NCBI GenBank assembly: GCA_012520235.1
Contig: JAAYOR010000115.1
Location: 1 to 34,396 of the forward strand
DNA from: Fretibacterium sp.
Lineage (GTDB): Bacteria; Synergistota; Synergistia; Synergistales; Aminobacteriaceae
Length of the DNA stretch: 34,396 nucleotides
Reading direction: 5' to 3'
Shown here: positions 16,356 to 23,479 of the stretch, piece after piece
Layout of the letters: each line of letters starts with the position of its first letter
How positions within the stretch are numbered: the stretch's first letter is position 1
Position numbers and translations under genes: made by a program
The notes under the pieces: generated by a model
What the model was told of the DNA's origin: nothing
Databases searched by the model: none
The model's input: only the letters and a program-made list of their open reading frames with translations

Positions 16356-16530
16356 ACCGACTCGTGCGGAACTGATGGAACGCCTGCAGGCGATGACAGA
16401 TGAAGATATCGATCTTTCCGACATCCCCGAGGTCACTGACTTCACTGGTTGGGAGCGTGCCGGTGACAAGTTCAAAAAAGTTGCTGAGCGCAACCTGGAT
16501 TTTTTGAACAGGAAACTGAACGTAGGATGA
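16345..16530 (+). CDS. brnA: BrnA-like antitoxin, short form
   Basis: A 61-residue product overlapping brnT by 11 bp. The N-terminal half, with MTDEDIDLSDIPEVTDFTGWERA, is typical of BrnA proteins. Full-length BrnA continues into a ribbon-helix-helix DNA-binding domain, often with a VTLRLD-like strand. Here the C-terminus is only a short Lys/Arg-rich helix-like segment (KFKKVAERNLDFLNRKLNVG). It may neutralise the toxin without autorepressing, or it may be truncated. A 14-codon open frame overlaps its stop as ATGA at 16527. Confidence 0.75.
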   Translation: MEHEPTRAELMERLQAMTDEDIDLSDIPEVTDFTGWERAGDKFKKVAERNLDFLNRKLNVG

Positions 16531-16604
16531 AAACCAAGTACCCCGATGATTACCCGATTTTGAGGAATTAAAGCCCTACAGACTCCTGACGGCCCCAAAG
16601 TAGT

Positions 16605-16628
16605 CGGTCGCCTGCTGAGTCAAAGACG
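16605..16628 (+). repeat. Direct repeat of the nrdG 3' end (right copy)
   Basis: Second copy of 15948-15971, located after brnA and just before the terminator at 16639. It is consistent with duplication of target DNA when the toxin-antitoxin block entered. Confidence 0.8.
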
Positions 16629-16638
16629 AAGCCGTTGA

Positions 16639-16684
16639 GATATGAGAAAACCCCCGGTCATCAGGCCGGGGGTTTTCTCATATC
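16639..16684. terminator. Bidirectional terminator, 19-bp perfect stem
   Basis: Arms 16639-16657 and 16666-16684 pair perfectly around an 8-base loop. An A-run and a T-run inside the stem let it work on both strands. It lies between brnA/nrdG on plus and the aldolase gene on minus. Confidence 0.85.
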
Positions 16685-16706
16685 AATTTGAAGGGGCAGG
16701 GAGCTC

Positions 16707-17576
16707 TCAGGCCCTGTCCGGGCGCCAGCCTTTTGCGTGCCTCAGGGTGCGGAAGTTTTCCGCTTTAGCCCGGACCACATCCTCTATTTTCTCGCGTCCG
16801 GCCAGGAGGGGTTTGCGCAGGTCCAGACAGTCGGTCGGGACCTCTCTCATGCCTTGCAGGAAGGCTCGCATGATTTCCGTGCCGACGTTGATCTTTGCCA
16901 CTCCGTTCTGCACTGCCTCTTCCATCTGCTCCCAGGGCGTGCTGGAGCCGCCGTGGAGGACCAGGGGCAGAGGGACTGCCCGGGCTATCTCCTTCAGCAG
17001 GTCGATGCGCAGCCGGGGCTTACTCTTGTAGTCTCCGTGTACCGTGCCGATAGAGACGGCCAGAAAGTCCACGCCCGTCTTTTCGACGAAGTCGGCGGCG
17101 ACCTTTGGGTCCGTATAAGCCAGGGCGGACTCGTCCTCCTCCTCCGGGGTGTTTTCGCCACCGGGCACGTGACCTATCTCAGCCTCGATGGGGGTGTGGA
17201 AGGCGTGAGCCATACGCACGGCCTCCGCCGTCCTGGCCAGGTTCTCTTCGTAGGGCAGGAACGAGTAGTCTATCATTACGGAATCGTAGCCCAGCTTGAG
17301 GGCCAGAGCTACCTCCTCAAGGTTGCGGCCGTGATCCAGATGGAGCGCTACCGGCGTGGCAGACTGACGCGCCAGCACCTCAAGGGCCCCATAGGCTGTC
17401 TCCATCCCCAGGTGGTCCAGGCAGTCGTAGGCGGTCATCAGCAGGATGGGGATGTCCAGTTTTTCAGCCGCTCGGACGATGCCCCAGGCCGTCTCGACGT
17501 TGAGCGTGTTGAAGCCCGGCACGGCATACCCCCTCCGCCTTGCGTCCTGCAACAGGGCGCTTACGGAAACTCTCAT
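16707..17576 (-). CDS. Class II fructose-bisphosphate-type aldolase (FbaA/GatY/KbaY family)
   Basis: A zinc-dependent aldolase of 289 residues that would split a ketose phosphate into DHAP and an aldehyde. Key residues are visible: Asp81 and zinc ligand His82 in ALHLDHGRN, the EAEIGHVPG loop, His180 in SIGTVHGDY and His208 in LVLHGGSS, then KINVGTE. Length and the VSALLQDARRRGYAVPGFN start match GatY/KbaY/FbaA enzymes. Substrate could be fructose-, tagatose- or another ketose bisphosphate. Its ATG overlaps the kinase stop as ATGA, so it should act on the product of that kinase. Confidence 0.9.
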   Translation of the reverse strand: MRVSVSALLQDARRRGYAVPGFNTLNVETAWGIVRAAEKLDIPILLMTAYDCLDHLGMETAYGALEVLARQSATPVALHLDHGRNLEEVALALKLGYDSVMIDYSFLPYEENLARTAEAVRMAHAFHTPIEAEIGHVPGGENTPEEEDESALAYTDPKVAADFVEKTGVDFLAVSIGTVHGDYKSKPRLRIDLLKEIARAVPLPLVLHGGSSTPWEQMEEAVQNGVAKINVGTEIMRAFLQGMREVPTDCLDLRKPLLAGREKIEDVVRAKAENFRTLRHAKGWRPDRA

Positions 17577-19108
17577 GTGTTTTTCTCCTTTCCGGTTGCT
17601 CCGGTTTTTTCCGGGGGGTTGCTTCTCTCGTTTTCAATCCCTCGGAAGAGCTTCAGGTGTCTTTGGTATTTTTCCTCCAGGTAATCCGAGAGACCGGGGA
17701 CGGGCGACGGCGGGACCGTCGTCCCGGCATGGCGTTGGAGAGGCCAGCCACGCCCGCAAGCACGTGCAGCGGACAGGGCTGCTCCCCGGGCTGTGGCCAG
17801 GCGGGGGAAGGGAGGAACCTCCAGAGGCGAGCCCAGGACTGAGGCGATGAGTTCTGCCAGGAGGCTGTTGACGGCTGCGCCTCCCAGAACGACGACTCGT
17901 CCGGGCTTTTCCGGCGCTTTCCCTCCGCTCTCCTCACCGGCTTTTCCTCCGAGTCTTGCGCGGAAGGCCTCCTCAAGGGTCACCCGGCATTCAAAAGCTA
18001 AAGCTTCCATAATCGCCTGCAAGAGGCTCTCTCCCGTATCCTCGTCGGTGAGGTCCGTGAAACCGCCGGAGGGGAAGGCGTCCATCTGAGCTCTCAGGTT
18101 GGGCAGAAAGAGGGTGCGGGTCCTCCCGAGATTCATGCCCGAGAGCATTAAATAGCCGCGCCCCAGGACGCGGTTCACAAACCAGTCGACGCAGAACCCT
18201 CCGGCCGAGAGGCCGGTCAGGATGTAAGAGTCTCCCGGGAAGGCGGAGTACCCCCCGGCGAGGTAAAAGCGCTTCAGGAAGGCGTCTGTGAGATAACAGG
18301 CCCTGTCTGCAGGGATATAAAAAGCTGCCGAGGTGCCGATGGAGACCATCGCCTCGTCCTCTCTTTGGACATCGGCCCCATAGGCCGCTGCGATGTGGTC
18401 CTGTCCGCTTGTGACGACGATGGCGGCAGGGTTCAGCCCCAGCTCCCGTGCTACCGTCGGCCTCAGGCGCCCCCGGACCTCGCCCGGGGCCTTCAGGGGA
18501 GGAAACTTGTCCATGTCCAGCCCGGCCGCGACAAAGAGTTCCGGGGACCATCGGGCGTTCTGGACGTCCAGCAACAGGGTCCTGCTGGCCAGGGACAGGT
18601 CAAAGCCCGCTTCCCCCGTCATCAGCCAGGCCATGAAGCTGGAGACGTCGAGGAAGGCCCGGGTCTTTTCGTAGATGTCAGGGCGCTCATCCCGGAGCTT
18701 CATCACCTTGGATGCCGAATAGATCCAGCTCGGGTTCAGGGCCGTCAGGCGATGGATCTCCCTGGGGTCAATCCGGGTGCGGAGCCGATCGAACTGGGGC
18801 ATGGTGCAGGTCTCATACCAGTAGATGCCTGGGGCAAGAGCCCCCTGTTCCACGTCGGAGCCGACCGGAAGCACGGTCTCCCCCATGGAGGAGAAGCCCA
18901 GGGCCGCCACCTCGGAGCCTTGATCCTGACAAACTTTCCGGATCAGGCTCTTGATGGAGTCAGCCAGAGCATTGGCGTCCATCGCGTCCCAATTCAGGGG
19001 GCGCACGGCCCGGTTGGGCATCGTGTCTTCTGCTATCTGCTCCCCGTCCTCTCCGAACAGGGCCGCTTTAATGTTCGTCGTGCCGATGTCCACGCCCAGG
19101 TAATACAC
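17573..19108 (-). CDS. FGGY-family carbohydrate kinase
   Basis: This enzyme phosphorylates a sugar or sugar alcohol with ATP. The N-terminal actin-like phosphate loop is VYYLGVDIGTTNIKAALFGE. The catalytic Asp lies in TSGQDHIAAAYG at about residue 237, and the second FGGY domain has VVVLGGAAVNSLLAELIASVLG. At 511 residues the size is normal. GTG 19108 is chosen because GAGGAGG sits eight bases upstream; GTG 19117 would overlap that site. It forms a two-gene operon with the aldolase, divergent from the ABC importer. Xylulose, fuculose, ribulose or polyol kinases are all possible; specificity cannot be read from sequence. Confidence 0.9.
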   Translation of the reverse strand: MYYLGVDIGTTNIKAALFGEDGEQIAEDTMPNRAVRPLNWDAMDANALADSIKSLIRKVCQDQGSEVAALGFSSMGETVLPVGSDVEQGALAPGIYWYETCTMPQFDRLRTRIDPREIHRLTALNPSWIYSASKVMKLRDERPDIYEKTRAFLDVSSFMAWLMTGEAGFDLSLASRTLLLDVQNARWSPELFVAAGLDMDKFPPLKAPGEVRGRLRPTVARELGLNPAAIVVTSGQDHIAAAYGADVQREDEAMVSIGTSAAFYIPADRACYLTDAFLKRFYLAGGYSAFPGDSYILTGLSAGGFCVDWFVNRVLGRGYLMLSGMNLGRTRTLFLPNLRAQMDAFPSGGFTDLTDEDTGESLLQAIMEALAFECRVTLEEAFRARLGGKAGEESGGKAPEKPGRVVVLGGAAVNSLLAELIASVLGSPLEVPPFPRLATARGAALSAARACGRGWPLQRHAGTTVPPSPVPGLSDYLEEKYQRHLKLFRGIENERSNPPEKTGATGKEKNT

Positions 19109-19464
19109 GCTCTCCACCTCCTCTTGCCCGTCCGCTTCGCCCTCTTGAGGAGCGGATTCGGCATTTTCAAGATCTTACACCAGCAGAGCGGGAAAGTACA
19201 CGGTTGTTTTTTTCTAGTATACCCGTATAATAAAAAGTATAGGTGTATGTAGTAGTAGATGTATAGATTGATTTTTCTATGTTCCATGTCTTTGTTGTGA
19301 TAATGAGGCAAGGTGGAGGCGTTCCTTTGCGGGGATTGTGAATCCTTATTTTTTATGTTTGCAGAGCCTTTGATTTAACAACGCTTCCTCAGGGCTTTGC
19401 CGAACGGCAGGCTCTTTTCTGTAATCAGGACGAGCACAATATAAGATGGGGAGGTATGAGTTTT
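19109..19464. promoter_or_regulatory. Divergent control region between kinase and ABC importer
   Basis: An AT-rich 356-bp gap carrying the promoters for both arms of the sugar locus. An imperfect inverted repeat, GTATACC at 19217-19223 against GGTGTAT at 19242-19248, could be an operator, but the support is weak. No regulator gene is adjacent and no strong -35/-10 pair stands out. Confidence 0.4.
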
Positions 19465-20391
19465 ATGCGTATGAAGAAGGTTCTTTGTGTTTTGTTGGCT
19501 GCGGCGCTTTTGTTGGTTTCGGGTTCGGCCGCCATGGCGAGTCTGGAGAAGCCCAAGGTGGGAATAACGGTCATGGTGATGAACAACCCCTTCTTCGTCT
19601 CAATGGTTGAGGCGGTCAAGGAGGAGGTTGCGAAGCTCGGGGGCGAAGTGCTGGTCGTGGACGGAAACATGGATGTCCAGAAGCAGACGGCCGGCGTGGA
19701 GGACATGCTGCGCCAGAAGATAGACTTTCTGCTCTTCAACCCGGTCGACTCCGATGCGGGGGAGGCTGCGGTGTCCATGGCTAAAGAGGCCGGAATTCCG
19801 GTCATCTGCCTGGATGCGGACTCCAGTGGCCCGCGCGATCTTTTCATCGTCTCCAATAACGTTGGGGCCGGAGAGCTTTGCGCCGAGTACGTCGCAGAGC
19901 GCACAAAAGGTAAAGCCAACGTTGTCATCATCACCGGTAACCCTGTCAGTTCCACTCGCGACCGCTACAACGGTGTAATGAAGGTATTTGAGAAATATCC
20001 GGACATCAAGGTTGTGGCCGAGCAGAACGGTGAAGGGCTCCTGGAGCGCGGCATGGCGGTTATGGAGAACATCCTTCAGGCCCAGCCCAAGATAGACGCG
20101 GTCATCGGCATCAACGACCCCATGGGTCTGGGTGCTCTGGCTGCTGTGGAGTCCGCCGGACGCCAGGACGAGATCTTTGTCGTGGGTGTGGATGGCTCTC
20201 CTGACGCTCTCAAGGCCATCCTCAAGCCCTCCTCGTATGTGATGAGCGCAGCTCAGGAGCCGGCCAAAATAGGCCGCATGGGAGTGGAGTACGGCATGAA
20301 GATGCTCAGGGGTGAGGAGATAGCGGAGAAGGAGATCTATGTCCCCGTTAAGACCATCACCATTGAGAACGCCAAGGACTTCAGCTGGTAG
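19465..20391 (+). CDS. Sugar ABC transporter substrate-binding protein (RbsB-like)
   Basis: A periplasmic binding protein of 308 residues in the ribose/galactose (Peripla_BP_4) group. The signal peptide is MRMKKVLCVLLAAALLLVSGSAAMA, followed by mature KVGITVMVMNNPFFVSMVEA. Further family marks are LLFNPVDSDAG, SNNVGAGELCAEYV, and INDPMGLGALAAVE with VVGVDGSPDA. ATG 19465 is chosen because GGGGAGG at 19448-19454 is too close to ATG 19456. The ligand is unknown; the neighbouring kinase and aldolase suggest a pentose, hexose or polyol. A hairpin after the gene would keep its expression above that of the ATPase and permease. Confidence 0.9.
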   Translation: MRMKKVLCVLLAAALLLVSGSAAMASLEKPKVGITVMVMNNPFFVSMVEAVKEEVAKLGGEVLVVDGNMDVQKQTAGVEDMLRQKIDFLLFNPVDSDAGEAAVSMAKEAGIPVICLDADSSGPRDLFIVSNNVGAGELCAEYVAERTKGKANVVIITGNPVSSTRDRYNGVMKVFEKYPDIKVVAEQNGEGLLERGMAVMENILQAQPKIDAVIGINDPMGLGALAAVESAGRQDEIFVVGVDGSPDALKAILKPSSYVMSAAQEPAKIGRMGVEYGMKMLRGEEIAEKEIYVPVKTITIENAKDFSW

Positions 20392-20478
20392 ACTTCCGGT
20401 TTTAAATGTGCGATAGCGGCGTCTTCCATCCTCCGGGTTGGGGGACGCCCCTTTTCAGACCGCTATGAAAAGAACAAC

Positions 20479-20508
20479 AAAAAAGCCTGCTTCAGAGCGG
20501 GCTTTTTT
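20479..20508 (+). terminator. Internal terminator after the binding-protein gene
   Basis: Stem AAAAAAGCCTGC 20479-20490 pairs with GCGGGCTTTTTT 20497-20508 (one G-T pair) and ends in a T-run. A partial stop here fits the common pattern of high binding protein and lower ATPase/permease expression. Confidence 0.75.
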
Positions 20509-20529
20509 GCCCAATAGGGAGGTGATGTT

Positions 20530-22053
20530 TTGAACGTCCCGAACAATGGGGATAAGATTTTGGAAATGAAGAACATCAGCAAATCATTCTTCGGGGTCAA
20601 AGCTCTGGATGATGTCAATTTCGACGTTCGTCGGGGCGAAGTTCACGTCCTTATAGGCGAGAATGGGGCGGGCAAATCCACCCTCATGAAAATTCTCTCC
20701 GGCGCTTACTCAAAAGACAGTGGCCAGATATTCTGGGACGGTCAGGAGGTTGAGATCAACAACCCCTTTGACGCGCAGAAGATGGGCGTCAGCATTATCT
20801 ATCAGGAGTTCAACCTGATACGCGGCATGAGCGTCTCCGAGAACATGTACCTGGGACGTGAGCCTATGGGGGCCATGGGGTTCATCAACGCGGCCGAACG
20901 CGACCGCCTGACTCGGGAGTGGCTTGGCAAGATGGCGGTCGAGGGCATCAGCCCCGGGGCTCTGGTGCAGGACCTCAGCACGGCTCAGAGCCAGTTTGTC
21001 TCCATCGCGCGGGCCCTTTCTTACGGAGCCAGGCTGATAGTCATGGACGAGCCGACCGCCAGCCTCACGGTCCGGGAGACGGAGCGCCTCTTCAAGCTGG
21101 TGCGCGACCTGAAGGCTCACAATGTCTCGGTCATCTTCATCTCCCACCACCTGGACGAGATCTTTGAGATAGGAGACAGGATCACCGTCCTGAGGGACGG
21201 TGGCTATGTGGCGACGCTGGACGTTGATAAGACGTGTAAGGATGAGCTCATCCGCCTGATGGTGGGACGCGAGCTCTCAGAGGAGTTCCCTTCGAGGGAG
21301 AACAAACCGGGGGAGGTCATCCTGACCGTAAAAAACCTGTCGCGCAGGCGCGTACTGAAGGACATCAGCTTCGAACTGAGGCGCGGCGAGATTTTAGGAG
21401 TGGCCGGGCTCGTCGGTTCCGGACGCACCGAGATGGTGCGCGCCCTCTACGGCGCCGATGCGTGCGACTCCGGGGAGTTTACGCTCTTTGGCAAACCGCT
21501 TGGAAACCTCTCTCCTCACGACAGCATCCAGTGCGGGCTGGGGCTTCTTCCCGAGGAGCGAAAGCTCCAGGGCATCATCCTGGGCATGTCCCTCCGCTAC
21601 AACATCACGCTGGCGAAGCTGGATAAGCTCTTGAAGGGGCGGTTTATCAACGAGCGGAAGGAGAAGATGTCCGTCCTGGATTTCATCAACAATCTGAACA
21701 TCAAGACGCCATCGCCTCAGACGCTGGTCCAGAACCTCAGCGGGGGCAACCAGCAGAAGGCCGTCCTGGCCAAATGGCTCTTCACCGACGCGGACATCCT
21801 GATCTTCGACGAGCCCACCAGAGGCGTGGACGTTGGAGCAAAGTATGACATTTACAAACTGATGAACGAACTCACGGCTGCCGGCAAGGCTATTTTGATG
21901 GTCTCGTCCGATCTGCCGGAGATCATAGGAATGAGCGACCGCGTCCTCGTCATGCATCAGGGCACGATCGCTGCTGAATTTGACAAGGCGAAGGCGCCTT
22001 TTGACCAGGAGCTCATCATGCGCGCCGCCGCCGGTGAAGGGGAGGCAGCCTGA
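20530..22053 (+). CDS. Sugar ABC transporter ATP-binding protein, two tandem domains (RbsA/MglA-like)
   Basis: A 507-residue double ATPase. Domain 1 has Walker A GENGAGKST, a signature region LSTAQSQFVSIARAL and Walker B LIVMDEPTASLT. Domain 2 (from about residue 255) has a degenerate Walker A (GLVGSGRTEM), as usual in RbsA, the intact signature LSGGNQQKAVLAKWL and Walker B ILIFDEPTRGVDVG. The TTG at 20530 is used: GGAGGT lies six bases before it, and the nearer ATG at 20525 runs into a stop at once. It overlaps the permease start by one base. Confidence 0.93.
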   Translation: MNVPNNGDKILEMKNISKSFFGVKALDDVNFDVRRGEVHVLIGENGAGKSTLMKILSGAYSKDSGQIFWDGQEVEINNPFDAQKMGVSIIYQEFNLIRGMSVSENMYLGREPMGAMGFINAAERDRLTREWLGKMAVEGISPGALVQDLSTAQSQFVSIARALSYGARLIVMDEPTASLTVRETERLFKLVRDLKAHNVSVIFISHHLDEIFEIGDRITVLRDGGYVATLDVDKTCKDELIRLMVGRELSEEFPSRENKPGEVILTVKNLSRRRVLKDISFELRRGEILGVAGLVGSGRTEMVRALYGADACDSGEFTLFGKPLGNLSPHDSIQCGLGLLPEERKLQGIILGMSLRYNITLAKLDKLLKGRFINERKEKMSVLDFINNLNIKTPSPQTLVQNLSGGNQQKAVLAKWLFTDADILIFDEPTRGVDVGAKYDIYKLMNELTAAGKAILMVSSDLPEIIGMSDRVLVMHQGTIAAEFDKAKAPFDQELIMRAAAGEGEAA

Positions 22054-23084
22054 TGTCTGAGAACAGGGGATTTTTTAACTTTCTGCCGGGGAGCTACTAC
22101 AAGCCCGAGATCTATGCGTCCTTGGCGCTCATTGCCGCAGCCGTAGCGCTGGGTTTCATCAGCCCCTATTTTTGGGAGACCAAGAACATCGTTAACGTCT
22201 TTCGCCAGGTCTCCTTAAACACCATCATCGCCTGCGGCATGAGTTTTGCCATCCTCACCGGGGGTATTGACCTTTCCGTGGGCTCCGTCGTCGCCATCAC
22301 CGGCATGATGTTTGCCGGGGCTATGAAGAACGGAACCCTCTTCGCCGTGCCCATCCCGTTCCCCGAGTTCTTTGGGGAGAACGGCAACATCATCGCGCGG
22401 ATTTGCATCTCCTTTGCTCTGGCCCTCTTCTTCGGGACCCTTTTCGGCCTGTTCAACGGGATCGTCATCGCCTACACGCGCATCCCGCCCTTTATCACGA
22501 CTTTGGCGACCATGTCCGTCGGCAGCGGCGCGGCTCTTCTTTATTCCAACGGCTACCCCATTTCCGGCCTTCCCGACGCTTTCACCTGGCTGGGGCGCGG
22601 TTATCTGGACTCTAATGACCTCATCCCCATACCCGTCATTGTCATGATCCTGGTCGTGATCGTTTCCTGGATCCTTTTGAATAAGATGCGGTTCGGGCGC
22701 TACGCCTATGCGCTTGGGGGCAGCGTGGAGACGGTGCGGCTGTCAGGCATCAACGTGAAGTCGGTCTATGTCAGGATCTATGTATTTGTAGGTTTCCTGT
22801 CCGCGCTCGCGGGGACGATTCTCTGCTCTCGCCTGAACTCGGGTCAGCCTCTGGCGGGCAAGGGCTGGGAGCTGGATGCCATTGCGGCCGTCGTCGTGGG
22901 AGGCGGTAACATAGCGGGAGGGCGGGTGACCATCTTCGGGACGGTCATCGGCGCCTTCATCATCGGGCTGCTGAACAACGGTTTGAACCTCATGAACGTC
23001 TCTCCCTACCTCCAGCTCGTCGTCAAGGGTTTTGTCATTCTGGGGGCCGTGCTGCTGAGGAGTGGGTTGAACCGCGACCGTTAA
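22053..23084 (+). CDS. Sugar ABC transporter permease (RbsC-like)
   Basis: A 343-residue inner-membrane permease of the BPD_transp_2 group with about 8-10 hydrophobic segments. Conserved stretches are MSFAILTGGIDLSVGSVVAITG and GRVTIFGTVIGAFIIGLLNNGLNLMNVSPYLQ. The EAA-like contact region appears as ALGGSVETVRLSGINVK. It starts at the base that ends the ATPase gene (TGATG). It completes a binding protein-ATPase-permease importer. Confidence 0.93.
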   Translation: MSENRGFFNFLPGSYYKPEIYASLALIAAAVALGFISPYFWETKNIVNVFRQVSLNTIIACGMSFAILTGGIDLSVGSVVAITGMMFAGAMKNGTLFAVPIPFPEFFGENGNIIARICISFALALFFGTLFGLFNGIVIAYTRIPPFITTLATMSVGSGAALLYSNGYPISGLPDAFTWLGRGYLDSNDLIPIPVIVMILVVIVSWILLNKMRFGRYAYALGGSVETVRLSGINVKSVYVRIYVFVGFLSALAGTILCSRLNSGQPLAGKGWELDAIAAVVVGGGNIAGGRVTIFGTVIGAFIIGLLNNGLNLMNVSPYLQLVVKGFVILGAVLLRSGLNRDR

Positions 23085-23131
23085 GCCCCTCAGACCGTCA
23101 GGGCACATCTTTATTTTGCTCCGGCATGAGG

Positions 23132-23137
23132 TATAAT
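23132..23137 (+). promoter_or_regulatory. -10 element for tRNA-Ser
   Basis: A perfect TATAAT ends 11 bases before the tRNA 5' end. The -35 region is weak (TCTTTA at 17-bp spacing). It gives the tRNA its own promoter separate from the sugar operon. Confidence 0.5.
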
Positions 23138-23148
23138 GGTTCGCGTGC

Positions 23149-23236
23149 GGAGGGCTGGCCGAGTGGTCGAAGGCGGCTGACTTGAAATCAGTTAGAGTTC
23201 ATGCTCTCAGGGGTTCGAATCCTCTGCCCTCCGCCA
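23149..23236 (+). tRNA. tRNA-Ser, anticodon TGA
   Basis: An 88-base tRNA with encoded CCA. The acceptor stem GGAGGGC pairs with GCCCTCC, G is the discriminator base, and the D arm contains GGCCGAGTGG. The anticodon stem CTGA/TCAG encloses loop CTTGAAA with anticodon TGA at 23183-23185. A long variable arm typical of serine tRNAs and a GGTTCGAAT T-loop follow. Confidence 0.96.
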
Positions 23237-23265
23237 AGTTTTTCTACTTAAGTTGAAACCAACAC

Positions 23266-23292
23266 AAAAACCCGCTGTGAAGCGGGTTTTTT
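23266..23292 (+). terminator. Intrinsic terminator after tRNA-Ser
   Basis: AAAAACCCGCT pairs with AGCGGGTTTTTT around a short GTGA loop, ending in six Ts. Confidence 0.85.
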
Positions 23293-23399
23293 GATTCCCC
23301 TGCCCCCGGCCGGAGGGCCGAAGTTTTTGTTTTTAAGGGGCCTGACTTCCGACCTGACCGGCTCCTCTGATGATAAGGCTCCCGCAGATTGTTACTTTT

Positions 23400-23428
23400 T
23401 TGTCACTCATCCGACAGCTCCTTTAAAG
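23400..23428 (+). promoter_or_regulatory. Possible promoter for the alkaline phosphatase gene
   Basis: TTGTCA at 23400-23405 lies 16-17 bases before TTTAAA/TTAAAG at 23422-23428, about 55 bases ahead of the start codon. No convincing Pho box is seen, so phosphate control is not shown. Confidence 0.35.
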
Positions 23429-23479
23429 GCTCACCGGTTATCCTATAAACAAACCTTTCAAGGAGGGGGAAACACGGTA

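Noticed and set aside
16737-17684. Plus-strand open frame of 315 codons opposite the aldolase gene
   Set aside because: The minus strand carries a complete class II aldolase with catalytic residues. The plus frame lacks a ribosome site and any motif.
23400-23416. Pho box upstream of alkaline phosphatase
   Set aside because: TGTCA occurs once, with only a short inverted GACA. The two direct 7-mers of a Pho box are not present.
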